Shown one piece after another: positions 12,649-31,599 of a stretch of DNA of 64,000 nt. Every line of letters starts with the position of its first letter. Within the stretch, counting starts at the first letter, position 1. The position numbers were made by a program, and so were the translations under genes. This DNA comes from Effrenium voratum (Eukaryota > Sar > Dinophyceae > Suessiales > Symbiodiniaceae): NCBI GenBank assembly GCA_963377175.1, contig CAUJNA010002780.1, positions 667,337 through 731,336 of the forward strand. The letters are read 5' to 3'. The notes under the pieces were generated by a model, which ran no database searches, was not told the DNA's origin, and was given only the letters and a program-made list of their open reading frames with translations.

Positions 12649-15600
12649 TTATTGCAAGCTGTGCGAATACCACTGGTCAAATAAATCAGCATCTTTGGAA
12701 CAAAGCGATGTCCCCTTCTCCTTCAAGCATGCCAGCAGAGCCTCCATCTTTGCCGTCAGGATGCCCTTTCCATATGGCCCTGCCACACCATGTGCCCATG
12801 AGGACGGCGTAAACCCCAGAAAGGCCAAGAGCAGGTCTGTCCGGGAGACCTCGCCCGGCTCGTCGTGGCAGAACGGGTCATACCACTCGCAATGGGTCGC
12901 CTCTGTGTCTAACGAGAGCTTCGCGTAGGCCACAGTCAGAGTCTGGTCCTCCGTGCGGAAGACTGGCAGACCAAAACGCGCGCTGCACAAAGGCGTCGAA
13001 CCTAAATCCCAGCTCATTCCATGAGAACCTATGATGAAACCGTCCACTTCGTTGGGATCTGCATCATCGTCAAGACACGAATCTTCGCTGGTCAACTTGA
13101 AATTAGTCATACAATTGCAATGCTGGTGGCCGACCACAAATTTCAGTCGTGTTGCTGCCATTTTTGCGGGGCCATATGGACTTTGGCCGGTCCCCTTGAA
13201 GGCGGCACAATCCAAGTGGTCGAGAGCCCACTGGGAAACATGGGGCACGTCCCAGCCGTCTTTGCAACCAGAGCCAGGCCTGTTCCAATGGCCAAACATC
13301 AGAACGAGATCCGGATTCTTCTCCTTCATGAAGGAGCAAGCTTCCGCAACAAAGACATGTGGGTCTTCGCCAATGCAAGTGAACACAATGAAACCGACGT
13401 TGCCCGCGATGCTGTAGTGCTGAAAATTGATGGGCTTCGCATTGTCTTCAGGCGCAGCTGAAAGGTCCAGAAACGCCGGCGGCACTGAAAATTTCGAGGC
13501 CGAAGTCCCTGGCAGGGTTGGGTTGGCCACATGTTCAAACGGATTAAACATTGGGCACGCTCTAAACAGCTTAAACACTCGGAACCCGCTCTTTAATAAA
13601 GTTGGCCCTAGCAGCTCCAAGCAGGTCATTTAAACGAGCTCCTCAGGACACTGCGTGCCAATCCCCCCCAAAAAAAAATAATAATTGGGGGGCGAGCACC
13701 CCGCGGTCAAACAACCAGGAGCTGTCGCCAACCCCTCCCCAAACCTGGATCCCGGCCCCCAAACAATAAAAGCCCCCCCAAACCAATGCTACGATTTCTC
13801 CCTCTTCCAGCCGTATTAGGGGACCTCCTGCCATTAGTCACCAAAAACCCCTTTTGGAAAATGAATTGGACACCCCAAACCCGGAAGTGGCGACCCCTCA
13901 ATAAGAAAAAGTATCGGGGGATTGGGACTCTTCCCCAAATAGCCTGAATGCACCAAGGGGGTCTAACGGTATTAATATGGCGTGGCGTCTAGATCGCGGC
14001 GCCAACGCGCGCCTCGCTCATTTTGACTTCACAGGCTCGCGCACAAGTTCTCTCTACCTCGATTTCGACCGCGCAGGGTCGCACGAAACTGTGTGACGGG
14101 AGACCGGTGTTTCGAGGTTGCACTCTCGCTGTGGCGCCGTGCAAATGCCAGAAATTGTGTGTTTTTTTTTTTGCACTCTCGGATCGCTGTTTACGTGGCT
14201 CCAGGTCATTGAAACGATGGCCAAACCGCGTGGACATTTAAATGGCTCCAGGCCTTCGTTTACAATCCCTCGCCCGCCGCCCAACAATCTTAGTGGCCCT
14301 CGTGGGGACGGTTGACACATTCTCCACCTGGGGAAGGCCTAGGATGCTCCCCTTTGACATGCTTAAACAACCGACGCGGTTCAAATGTACTGGAACGACT
14401 GACATCCCCAGGGTCGACCTAAGCATGCTTAAACATGCTTATGTTTCAACGGAGTAAACGATAAACAAGTTTAGCCCGACCCCGCCTGGTGGAGAGATCA
14501 GCTGCTCCGCTGGTGCTTTAGGCGCCCATGTCGCTGCAGTGTCCATGGCGTAGAATTGACATTGTCCATTGGCAAACTGATCAAACCCCCAAGTTTCATC
14601 GTCAACCACCAGCCCAGGATCTCCCTCGAACCAATAATCGTGATTCCCAGGTGTCGAAATCAGGGGCACCGCCTGTGCTGCTTCATCTAGCTGCTCAAAG
14701 ACGCTGACCGAGAAGACGCCGTAGCGGTCATAGAAGTTGTCACCCGTCAAAAACCAAACGTCACTGGTGGGCAGAGCGGCATTCAGCAAGGTGGGCAACG
14801 TCAAGTTGGTTCCGTAATAGTCACGGAAGTTGCACTGACCTCCACCCAGATAGTTGCCATTGCAGGGGTCCCCAATGACCACAAGTGTCAAGGGTTGGCC
14901 AAAGTCGGGTGGCATTTTCGCTGAGGAGTTTGCGGTGGTGAAATTCCGCAACACCTCGCCCGGAAGAGCTGCAACTATGCCACTCTGCAAGCGCAAAGGA
15001 GGTCCACCAATCGATTCCTCCGGGAGCATGCCATCTCGAATCTGGCCCCAGGAAATCTGAAAGCCTTGGTCATATTTAGGCTCAAGGAGTAGCTGGGCCT
15101 CCTTCGATCCCCCGTTGATCACTGAGAGCCTGAGGCCACTTTTCTTCAAAATGGTCTCAGAGGCGTCTGACGTTCCATCTGACTTGTGCAGCAGTGACAC
15201 CCTGGTCATGGGATACGACCTCCCAGTCCCCGGCCAGCCAGGCCAAATGGGCGTGCCGGACGTGCTCGCCAAGGAGGGGCTCGCGGATGAAGGGAGTTGC
15301 ATCTCAAAGCCTTTTCGGGTCGTCATCATGTTGCACAGGTCCTGTTCTGTGCAAGTGTCAAAAGGATGACCTCCCAAGTGATCTGCGGGATTGTGACGAT
15401 TGTGCCACATGCATTGAAATAGCATGACCACGGCATATTCAGCAAAGGACATGGTCACAAAACCTCGACGGACTTCGCCATTGAGCTTGCCAAGCGTCTG
15501 GGTATAGATCTTGTGGTGCGCGGCCTTGACAGCAACACAGTCATTTGAATACTGTGAGGCTCTTGGATCACAGCCTTTCTGAAAGGCAGAAATGATCGCT

Positions 15601-15905
15601 TCCTCCGATGGCATATCTGGGTTCTTCAACTGTTTTGCAACCGTCGTGAAAAACTCCACGGCGCACTCGCTGTGAGAGGCCTTGCGAATCTGAATGAAGC
15701 TCTCAACATCGCATCCCGACTCACCAGACCCGCACGTCGAGTCGGCCGTGCGTGTCCAACTCACATTCTCTGCAAGTCCCGCGCTGAATCGGAGCGATGT
15801 GAGCAACACCACGCCTCGGAGCAGTCGGCACCACGCGCCAGCCATCGCGAGGGGCACTGCAGCCAAAAACTTAAGCCGACGAGCGGAAACACCGGGAAGA
15901 CGCAA
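12649..15905 (-). CDS. Secreted calcineurin-like metallophosphoesterase, purple-acid-phosphatase-like, two exons
   Basis: Exon 1 runs 15905-14486 and exon 2 starts at 13508 (or 13484) and ends at the TAA at 12649-12651. The donor is CCACCAG|GC, a GC donor in phase 1. Two acceptors (GCCAG|GG at 13508, TTTTCAG|TG at 13484) both restore the frame, giving 759 or 751 residues. Metal-site motifs run across the junction: VVIGDPC (D346), TGDNFYD (D389, N390), GNHDYW (N421, H422) in exon 1, and VVGHQHC in exon 2. The spacing and the GDNFYD form resemble acid phosphatase type 5. Motif I reads Asp-Pro-Cys where many relatives have Asp-x-His. The first 50 residues are hydrophobic; a start at M21 (15845) would give a cleaner signal peptide ending near SAGLA. 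About 290 residues of cysteine-containing, unrecognised sequence separate the signal from the catalytic domain. It probably hydrolyses phosphoesters outside the cell or in the endomembrane system; the substrate is unknown. Confidence 0.85.
13509..14485 (-). other. Intron of the metallophosphoesterase gene, GC-AG type
   Basis: A 977-nt intron inferred from the two exons carrying the halves of one phosphoesterase domain. It begins GC after CCACCAG and ends AG; no GT donor at this point keeps both halves in frame. The exact 3' end could be 24 nt further downstream, at 13485. Confidence 0.7.
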
Positions 15906-15949
15906 ACGATTCCTAGAAGCCTGCAGTCACCATCGATGGGAACCAAAAC

Positions 15950-17200
15950 AGGCAACAGTCAAAGAAAACACACAGCTGTTAGTTGTGCGCAAACAGAAAT
16001 CTGCTGAGTTGGACATACTAGAAAAGCAACATCCGTCGAAGGCGGGGGAATGCTTGCGAAAAATTCAGAATTCATCGGCCGCGTTTGGCCACAGAATCTG
16101 CCAAAAGGGCTATGGCTCGGTCCTACTTGCAGCGAACACCACGCCTCGCGGGCGCAGCCGGCGGCTGGGGAGGCCGCACGAGGCCCGCTGCCTCCGACAG
16201 GCCCCCTTTCGACATGGACGTCGCTTGAACAAACCCAGCAAGACGTGCTGGATTTACCAACCGGACGAGTGTGCACGAACCGGTGCAAGCACAAAGGCTG
16301 GGACAGAGTGGATTCTTGTTTGGCAGCTGGCTTGGTGTTGCCGCCTGTGCTCCAGACAGAAAAACAAGCCAACATCATGAGTAGAAAAAGGGGAAGGGTG
16401 TACAAGGTACAGGTTCCTTGAGCTTCTCAAAAGCTCCTGCAACCTGTTTTTCACATGCATCGCAGCTTACCCAATATGGAGTGGGAAGTGGTGGTAAACT
16501 TCAACGGCCGCGCACTCACCGAGCACACCGAGTTGCCTTGCATGATCAAGTCCTTATCAAGTCCTTTTACCCTTCCCAAAACTGATATGCGAAGGGAGCA
16601 AAACACGATGGTCCTGCGGTTTCGACCCCTGCCTGGACTCCCAGGGGTGCCACCGGCAGAGCGCCAGGCAGGGCTTGAATGCCTTGCAAAGGAGGCAGGC
16701 CACCCAAGCTGACCTGAGATGTTGCGAGGATGCGTGCTCGGGGACGGTGTCAGTGTCCCTCATATGGCACCAGAAGATCCAAGAAAAATGGGGTAGCGCT
16801 GTTTGACTAATATGTAATATGTTGTCTTGTTCACTGTCTGCACCTTTACTCCAAACTGTCATACCATGGTGTCTTTCGAGCTCGCAAGGCATGCTGCAAA
16901 ACTTGGGCGGACCTGCGAGCAATCTTCGCTATCGACCAATGACGCACCACCCAAGAAGCCGCACCTTGATAGCAAACCCTGATGAAAGTAGCTACTAAAA
17001 CGATGCCGCAATCAGAGCTTCGAGTGAAGCCACCAGAACAGAGAGCAAATGAATGCTACTAGTACGAATCTGCAGTTCCAGAACCAATCAGGGCCACACC
17101 GAATAAAACCTGAACCACATTCAACCCTAGATCCAGGATTTATGTTCTACCATCATCATGCTTGGAAAAGGGCAAAGAACCTAGATGACAGCGGCAAACA
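15950..17200. other. Intergenic region upstream of the metallophosphoesterase
   Basis: No exon series was recognised here. The open frame at 15694-16380 on the + strand overlaps the phosphoesterase 5' end in antisense and has no coding character. No promoter motif could be recognised; dinoflagellate promoters generally lack a canonical TATA box. Confidence 0.4.
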
Positions 17201-17249
17201 TATAAAATGTACCGAAACATAGCCAAATGCAGAACAAATTTGTGACAGC

Positions 17250-18215
17250 TGAAAAAGACCCGTGGTGCCGCCGAAGGACTCCCACCAGCGGTGGCCGCGC
17301 TAGGCCCTGCCTCGGTGCAAGCCAGTTGAGGCGGAGCTTTGACCAAGTTCTCAAGGCCCAGCCGAATCACAAACACGATTGCAAACCAGGGTTCTCTCTG
17401 GGTGAAGACCGGATTGCAAACCATTGAGCTGAGACGTCGTTTGCTTGAGCCTGATCCAACTCTTGACACGCCACGCTGAAGCTTGACACGAGTGTTTGAT
17501 TTGATAAAGGGACTCCTCGCCCTTTCTCCGTCTCGATTGATGGGAAGATCACCCGACGGCTCCTTATCTTGACATCGCCACACTGCGGATCCCTGGAAAC
17601 GAGCAGCTTCGGTTCTGTGGCCCCCGCATGCCCAGGCCTGGGCTCATCGCAGGCATTGGCAGGCCTCAGTCACACTGAGCTGCCAAGCCAAATGGATCTT
17701 CACGGCCCAAGTCCCGGGGCGCGCCTGCTTTGGCTTGGATGCCCCCATTCACCAGGCCAGGTTGGAGGCCAGGTTGGAGTCCAAACTGGTGCGTTGATGG
17801 CTCTGGAAGGGGCAGTTGAGGAACTCCCCAGAAAGGGCAATTTGACTGATCCCTTTTCAACAAATTCAACAAATCAATACTCTTTCTGCCGGCTCTGCTT
17901 CTGAAAGGATCAAACGCCATGAGTACTGTGGTGAACGCCGCCTGCCTGCATGTGTTTGGGCAATCCTCGCGTCCAGCGTCAGCACTTCCAGAAGCACCTC
18001 GGTCAGAGCAATCCTTGTCTCCAATCTTTCGTTTTATTGGCTCTCCGCGTGCTTGGCTATTTGGGCTCCTTTCAGGCTTCTGCAGTTCTGCAAGGCTCAA
18101 AGCCCTCGCTCTTTGCCGGGGGAAACCCTGCGCTACAAACCTTCGAGCCCTCCAAACTTTCCATGATGTGCGCCTCTAGCAGCAGCTCCACGTGCTTACA
18201 CAGCCGGCGAGATCA
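17250..18215 (-). CDS. Unrecognised multi-exon gene
   Basis: At least four coding-like islands on the minus strand: about 18215-18125 (CKHVELLLEAHIMESLEG), about 18025-17955 (VLLEVLTLDARIAQTHAG, ending at CATGCAG|GC), about 17735-17660 (ARPGTWAVKIHLAWQLS, after CAAAGCAG) and about 17325-17250 (APPQLACTEAGPSAATAGGS). The first two are amphipathic helices. Nothing identifies a family, and further exons may lie up to about 20.1 kb, for example near 19910-19860. The evidence is composition, splice-like borders and agreement with the strand of the neighbours. Confidence 0.35.
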
Positions 18216-18839
18216 GCGGGCCGAGTTGGCTCAGCCTTGGCCGTCCCTCGTTCAGCTAGAGCCTTCGGATGGTATTCGGAATCCAACCTGATGCTCGGAT
18301 GCCCGCCCCAAGAGACGAGGAAATTAGGGACTCAATGGGTGAGGCGCAGTTGCGCCGAGGGTTCGACCCTCGGCAGGTGTGGATCTTCACAACCCAGAGG
18401 GCTTCCAAAATCTCAACAAGATTGATGACTACTCCAATCAACCCACAACCCACTAGGTGTTGGGGGATGCTCAACATGAGAAAATGAACCTAACAAATAG
18501 TTGGCTTCCCTCGGTTTTCATGCCCCCATTTTGAACCCTGGCACCTATGAGGCAGATTGACCTCGACTTGAGGCTCCAGCTGGGCACTCAGTCTAAGCGT
18601 TCCCAAAGCATGGGTGAGGGGTTTGAGCCGATAAGTGAACTTCGGTCCAAACAATCGCCACTGAAGAGGAAAGGGTGCGGATTTATTTATGATATGTTGT
18701 TATGTTTTTTGGGGAAGTGTTGTGCGTTCTTCGTGCGGGAACGAACAATGCTGGAAATTGCAGTCTTTTGGCTTGTTTAGGCTTGGTTCACAGGGCCGTT
18801 TCAACAATACAAATACGACCTACCAAATTGTGTCGTTGT

Positions 18840-19625
18840 GTATTCTTTGGCTTCCCGCATCCTCAGCATCATCAGTTCCTCTCCGGCAAGCATTTTTGGT
18901 CTGTAGGTATATATCCCCACCCATGATACTCGAAGAAGCGAACATTTGACAAAGGGCGTGTTAATCTCAGCAACAAATATAAAAACAAGCGGGGGGGTTG
19001 GGGGGGGGGGGTGGGTGCGGGGCTGCCCCATCATGTTCGAAGAAGTGAAAACATACAAACATAAATACACAAATTGCAGATTCAGCAAAGGGTGCATTTA
19101 TCTCTTGCCCCCCATGATGCTCGAAGAAGCGATGATTCAACCAAGGGTGTGTTAATTTGTGTAAAAACATCAGAAACCAGCGCGGGGTTTGGGGGGGGGG
19201 CTGCCCCCCGCCCCATGATGTCCGAAGAAGCGATGATTCAACAAATGGTGCTTTAGTCTCTGCAAAAAAAACAGTAAAAACCAGCGAGGAGTTGGGGCGG
19301 GCGGCAGCCCCCCCCCCATGATGTTCTAAGTGATGATTCAGCAAAGGGTGCATGTTTATCTCTATAAAAACTCTAAAAGCCAGGGGGGAGGTTGGGGGGC
19401 GGCACCATGATGTTCGAAGCAGTGCATACATACACACATGCATAAGCAAAAGTCGCAAAAGCCAAAAAGCCAACTTCCAGAGAGGTGGGATGCAGAGGAT
19501 GCGAAAAGCCAAAGACGAAAGCCAAGAAGCGGAGAAGCCAAAAAGCCAAGAAGCCAAGAAGCCAAAAACGACAAAACATACTAAGACAAATGCCCCTCCT
19601 TCTAGGATGGCTTCTGCAGGTTGAC
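18840..19625. repeat. Minisatellite cluster A (GATGATTCA...GGGGG unit) plus AGCCAAGAAG run
   Basis: Four to five diverged units, each with GAAGAAGCGATGATTCA, a run AAGGGTG, A-rich DNA, then a long G-run and C-run around CTGCC and CCATGATGTTCGAAG. The array is followed at 19440-19570 by AGCCAAGAAGCC repeats. The same modules occur in reverse orientation at 44.4-46.3 kb. Confidence 0.85.
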
Positions 19626-19854
19626 CCCTGAGTGAAGCCATGGTGTTGCAAGCTTCCCTGCCATTCCAATGACTCCTCTATGAAAGCACCCCTTGATGAA
19701 TGCAGGCCGCTGATCAAGGGTCAACAATAGAATGCAAACAAGCCTGATGGCTACCATGTGCAAGGGCTTTAAAGCCAAAATTTGCCCATGGAAGCTCGAC
19801 ATGGCTCATTGAACAAGCCGGCAGTCGCAGCTCTGTGGAAGGGTCTTACTACGA

Positions 19855-19925
19855 TGGTTTTAAAGCCTACCATTTCATCAGAGCAGAGCGGTGCTCCTCG
19901 CATTTGATGCAAATGCTCCGCTGGA
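19855..19925 (-). CDS. Possible exon with a CxxC-like motif
   Basis: Minus-strand island CCAG|CGGAGC to AAATG|GTAGGC, reading RSICIKCEEHRSALMK. The Cys-x-x-Cys-x-x-His spacing could be half of a zinc-binding site, but the other half is not seen. It may belong to the gene at 17.2-18.2 kb. Confidence 0.2.
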
Positions 19926-21194
19926 GTCTCTGGGCACAGCTCGGAAAATGCCAGGGCTGGCCTGTACAATGTGGCCGTGACACGTTGGAAGCCCTGCGCA
20001 AGCCGACCTGTACAAAGGCGTCTACACTTCCACTGCGCTCTCAGCACCCGGAGCGTTCGTTGAACTTTGCTCTGTGCCTGACCCAAGCAGGTCCTTAAGG
20101 TGTTGTTGGGGAGGCCGGTCGGGCATATAAATGGTTGCTTCAGGCGTCTGACCTTCTGAAAGAATTCCATACCTAAATGCAGTGCTGGGCAGTGCTTGCC
20201 TGCCCCCCATTCAACACAGGCCTGGAGCTGCCGTCTTCTCCAGCTCAGCCGGTGGTGAAGCCTGCGCCAGCGAGACTGATTCAACTTGTGGCCTTTTTTC
20301 CAGGAGAATAACCCCTGTACTCAGTGTTGCTGAGGCTACAACAATTGTTCATCCTTTCATGACACAAGAAACTCGTGTTGTTTCTGGTCCCATATGGCTT
20401 CAGAAACCTCCCTCAATCCGAAGCCTCTTTTGGAGGCGCCACGCTGGGTTCAGGCTGGGCAGGTGGAGACTCACTGCCTGCCCGCATCTGGTCACGTGCT
20501 CAGATTTGGAATCGAGCCATCATGTTCATGCTTCTTTGAGTATGGTCCGACAGGCTGCATGACTCTGTCAAATGTACATGACATGTTCTTCGTCTGCATT
20601 GAAGACCGGCTTGTCACCAAGCGAAACAGAGCGTAACAGCGTAATCCTGCTGTACTGCCAAAGCAGCGGGGGGTACACCCTTGCAAATCGTTTGTCCTCT
20701 TTTGTGCATCTGAGCGAAATTGCCGGTGCAAACAAAACCATGCAGACTTTTCACAGAAGGAATGGCCATGGAATCAAGTCTTCAGCAACCAACATGCTGC
20801 AATTCATCCCTGGCCTCCGTGGTCTGTCCGAAGAGCATCCTGGTAAACATTCTAGAATTCCCAGTGCATGGCCTGCCTTTGCGTCCCCTTTGGAACTATA
20901 GGATAGACTTCCTGGTCCTCTCTTCAACATCATCCCACCAAGGCATCTGAAAGCGAATCGGCCAAAATAAGAGTGATAAGCAAACCACCCAAAAGGGCAA
21001 AGATAAGAGCCCCTGATACAGCCACAGGCTGAGGCTGCATGCTATGGTGTCTTCAGCCTGGCCACCCTACTGTTTCCCGCTCGCCTTCGAAAAACCAAGA
21101 CAAAAAGAAATGGAACCCGGCTTCGCCTGAGAGCTTCCTGTTGGATCCAAAGAGGAACGAACACAGAAAGGAATATCCTGCCCAAGCTCTTAAC

Positions 21195-27645
<6,451 letters not shown>

Positions 27646-28789
27646 CCCTTAGCTCGGCCATTCGGGGCAAGCCTTTTGGATCCATACAGAAACTCCCATC
27701 CCAAGTCTGAAGGGATGTGTTTGATCCAGAGATACGGCTAGTCAAATCCTGAATGTATGACCACAATCTATCTTTCTTACCCTCTCTGAGCATGGGTAAA
27801 TCAGAGAGTCCCCCGGCTTTCGTTAGAAGTTTAGAGAGTCCGTATGTACCATGGAAATTCTGACCTCATATATGGGTTCGTCTCAGATTTTGAGAGGGGT
27901 GGAGCGCTAGAATTGTTGGATCAATTGAAAACTACGGCTTAACCATCTGAAATGAGCTCGGGTGCCGAAACCCCAAACAAAAGCAGGGGAAAAGTACATA
28001 GTTCTTGCAAAGAACAAACAACCACCCCGATGCTTTGCTCTCACATCTCGGTCACTTATTGGTAAGGCTCGAAACAAAACGCGTGCAAAACATGTCAGTG
28101 TGCGCCTGTTGTGAGGGTACCTACGGAACCTAGGGATTTTCGGGGGGTTCCCTATTTGGGGACAAACCCTCGTGGTTGGGAGGCCCCTTTGTTTTCAACA
28201 GGGGGGCTTGCTGGCTGTGTCAAGAATGGGGACCCTTCCAACTGCTTGGCGTCAGTCTGGGATCCTTTGAATCGTTCCCAAACACTCCCCCACATCCCCT
28301 CAAAAACCGTTGGCCTTTGATTCTTCCGCGACTAGCTTCATGCTGCCTTGGAGCAATTTTCTGCAATGGCGGGCCAACAGCTGCAAGCAAGGCTTTGGGC
28401 GAGGTTTCGTTTCTGCAGACAATCATCCCTGCTCGACATGCTCGAACGAACAAAACAGTAGACACTGGACTCAAAGCAAGTCACAATAGACGATGGACTC
28501 GAAGCAAGTCAGCGTTCCAATACTCCACAAAATCCTCGTGGGAAGTCCTGTGCCCTATCTTCATCCACTGGCCCGGAGGCAACCGAAGGCCAAATGCCAG
28601 TGCAGACAGGCGGATCCCTACTCCTAATCCATAGTGGGACACCACCACAAGGGAAACCACACCGTTTGGAATGAGGATTAAGGAATATGTTTTGAACAAC
28701 CCAGCTGCCTGCTTGGGCACCTACGCCCCTTGACGGCGGCACCAAACGACACGGGAAGTTGGGTCGCCCTCCCTTGGGCGGCATTTTGT

Positions 28790-30838
28790 CAAGCCCATAG
28801 TCCAAGCATCCAGAAGATGGTCCCCCAAGCATAGAGAAGATATGAAGATGTGCGTCGCCTCACAAGAGGCCGCGATTCGCTCCAAAGGAGAATTCCACAG
28901 TGTCCAAAGCCTTGAACAAATAGTGTCGGTAGAGCTTGCTGTTGCTGCAAAATACTACCCACATCTACCCACTGATCATCTAGTTCCCTGCCCACCTATC
29001 ACCGCTACACACAAACACATCTCCTGACCCTCAGTGACGGTTCCCTTCAACGCCTTCAACACAGCCCGGGAAAAAGCTGTCCCTCAACGACAAAAAGCAA
29101 CCGCACCCACCTGCGACAAGTCCGCCGTGAGCATATCCCCCTGAAGCAAGTGGACATCCTGCGCAAGCCGACAGCCTGGAAACAGGTGCATGGTCCCGTA
29201 AGGGGGGGGGGAACTGGAGAGAACCAAAAGTGTATTGGCCGACAGGCATGAAAGCAGGCTGCGTGATCAAGGATGTGAAGCGGGCTTTCTGCAACATTGA
29301 AGTGAGCAGTGCAGGCTTGAATCCATCGGCATTTGGCTCCATCAAGTCCAAGCTCGAAGTTCAAAACGACCAAGCCAGAGTGAACCCTTCTCCAACATGG
29401 CCCCGTGAGGTGCCGGGCCTCCCCGGCCACGCCGCCCCCCAGCGCGCTGCGCAGGCTCTGCGCCAGCCCGGAGGACACAAGGCACGCCCAGGCCTCGCGG
29501 AGGAAGCGAGCGACGGGGAGGGGGGAGGCGCCGGCGGAGAAGAAAAAGGTGCCCACACAAACAATGTAACAACTTGCGTGACGCCTGAGGATCAGCCGAC
29601 AACTCAACATTCTCTATCTCAAGCCGCTGTTTGTTCCTTGAGTCATGATGAAAACCTGGAATGAAGGGGTCGACCCAAAAACGAGTAAAGAATCCAAAGA
29701 GCGGCTATCCGCACACTATTTGCGGCCACAGTGCCTTCCCTTCCCCGCCTCGCTGGCCTCCTCCGCGCGCTCTTTCGCCAGCTCGATGCCCACGGCGCTC
29801 CGCACCGAGGGCCACTCCAAGTACGCCTGGCGACGGGCCGCCGCTTCGGCCCAAGGGCCCAAGAATCAAAGTCACAGAGGCGAGATGTCCCAAACCATTA
29901 GGCCTTGAAGTGAAATCAGGTGTTCTACAACAACCCTTTTGCATCAGGCCTGGTCTGCAAGCTGTTTTGACTCTCTGGAGTCTATTAATACACTTGTGGG
30001 GGCCTCTCTTGAAGTGAATCCCCGTGTTTCTCGTTCCGTACCATGGCTGCCTCAAACATAGACCAAGACCTTCTCTGAAAGCCAGAATGCAGAGATAAAA
30101 GGAGTGTGGACTGCTGATTTCCTCCAGCATTGCGTGCCTGGACGACGAGCTTGCCCACACCGCTACCCAGGTCCATGAAGACAAACGGCCCAGCCCTCAG
30201 TCATCCCGCAGGCGATCACTCGAGGAAAGCCCTCGCAAAAGCTGCTCGTAATTGCATGCGGCGTCTCTGCTGTGCGCCCAACTCTGATATTTGGGTGGCC
30301 ATTCATTTGCAAGGGCTGCGTGTTGGTTCACCTCTTTCTTGATGCGTTTGAAGGATCTAGGTGATCTGCATCTTCAAAATCAGTCGACTTTTGGGCTCCA
30401 ATCGTTGCCAAGACTTCCACTATCCAGAATCCCATCTTTTTAAGTTGGAGGCCTGCAAACGGTTGGTTAAATGTTGGAGTCCTTCAAAAGGCCCTGGACT
30501 CATTTTCACGCTTACATCACAATTGGTGGTTTGGATGAGTTCACGCAACTCAACCCCATCTGGGTGAATCATGGCAAATGGCAAGAAAGACATGATTCCC
30601 GGTTCTCCATAAAGGACGGAATGACCACGAACCATCCCTCATGGCTTCCAAGAAAATCTCCAGGTTCCTTCCCCCAAACCCTTGGTGACTTTCCGAGAAC
30701 CCGCCCATCCCCCGGCGTCGCACGACCTGGCCGGCGAGCCGAGGCGAGTGGCTGAGCTTCGTCCAGGCCCATGGCCCGCGCCAGGTGCCGCGCCCCGGAG
30801 GCGGTGACCTCCCCGTAGGTCGTGGGGTTCAAACCGTC
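28790..30838 (-). CDS. DOT1-like SAM-dependent methyltransferase
   Basis: Five successive exons give the DOT1-like methyltransferase fold in order. 30838 to about 30730 holds NPTTYGEVTASGARHLARAM, the substrate-side YGE motif. About 30190-30140 holds FVFMDLGSGVGKLVVQ (motif I, SAM-binding glycine loop). About 29817-29727 holds SAVGIELAKERAEEA (motif II acidic residue). About 29165-29113 holds DVHLLQGDMLTADLSQ (motif III, GDM). About 28857-28790 holds ATHIFISSLCLGDHLLDA (motif IV position, replacing the NNFAF of animal DOT1L). Donors are GT or GC. DOT1 enzymes methylate histone H3 K79, but many protist DOT1-like proteins have unproven targets, so the substrate is open. The 5' end is not seen; a 539-bp purine tract lies at 31052-31590. 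The 3' end may continue into 28.7-28.3 kb. A GC-rich coding-like island at 29545-29405 (VARFLREAWACLVSSGLAQS) may be a further exon between motifs II and III. Family call fairly secure, boundaries not. Confidence 0.7.
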
Positions 30839-31051
30839 CTGGGGCCAAAGCCCGAATTCGGGGCGGGGGGTTCCGGGGGTTCTGGGAGTGGCTGGTTGAA
30901 ATGGGGGGGACCCCCTAAGCTGAGTTTGTGTGGTGGAAGTAGGGAGGAGTCCCAACACCTCGCCTGGCATGCGTGGCTCCTACAATGGGAAAACCCAAGC
31001 AAAAAACTTGCTATGACAATTGCAGGCCATTCATTCTGCAAGTGTTATTCC

Positions 31052-31082
<31 letters not shown>

Positions 31083-31089
31083 TAAAAAT

Positions 31090-31121
<32 letters not shown>

Positions 31122-31590
31122 GGAGGGAGGAGGGAGGGAGGGAGGAGGGAGGGAGGGAGGGAGGGAGGGAGGGAGGGAGGGAGGGAGGGAGGGAGGGGGA
31201 GGGGAGGGAGGGAGGGAGAGGGAGGGGGAGAGGGAGGGGGAGAAGGGAGAAGGGAGGGAGGGGGAGAAAGGGAGAAAGGGAGAAAGAGAGAAAGAGAGAA
31301 AGGGAGAAAGGGAGAAAGAGAGAAAGAGAGAAAGAGAGAAAGAGAGAAAGAGAGAAAGAGAGAAAGAGAGATCGAGAGATCGAGAGAAACAGAGAAAGAG
31401 AGAAAGAGAGAACGAGAGAACGAGAGAACGAGAGAAAGAGAGAAAGAGAGAAAGAGAGAAAGAGAGAAAGAGAGAAAGAGAGAAAGAGAGAAAGAGAGAA
31501 AGAGAGAAAGAGAGAAAGAGAGAAAGAGAGAAAGAGAGAAAGAGAGAAAGAGAGAAAGAGACAGAGAGAGAAAGAGACAGAGAGAGAGAG
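31052..31590. repeat. 539-bp polypurine tract (GAGA, GGGA, GAAA units)
   Basis: The + strand is almost pure purine, in three blocks: GA repeats, then GGGAGGGA, then long GAGAAA runs with a few C or T interruptions (GATCGAGA, AACGAGAG, GACAGAG). Mirror-symmetric purine tracts can form triplex DNA. The Arg/Glu-rich frames across it on both strands are not genes. Confidence 0.97.
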
Positions 31591-31599
31591 TGATGTGAC

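Noticed and set aside
18340..18385. Possible tRNA T-arm (CCGAGGGTTCGACCCTCGG)
   Set aside because: It is a palindrome, but with the T-loop placed correctly the stem does not pair, and no acceptor, D or anticodon arms surround it.
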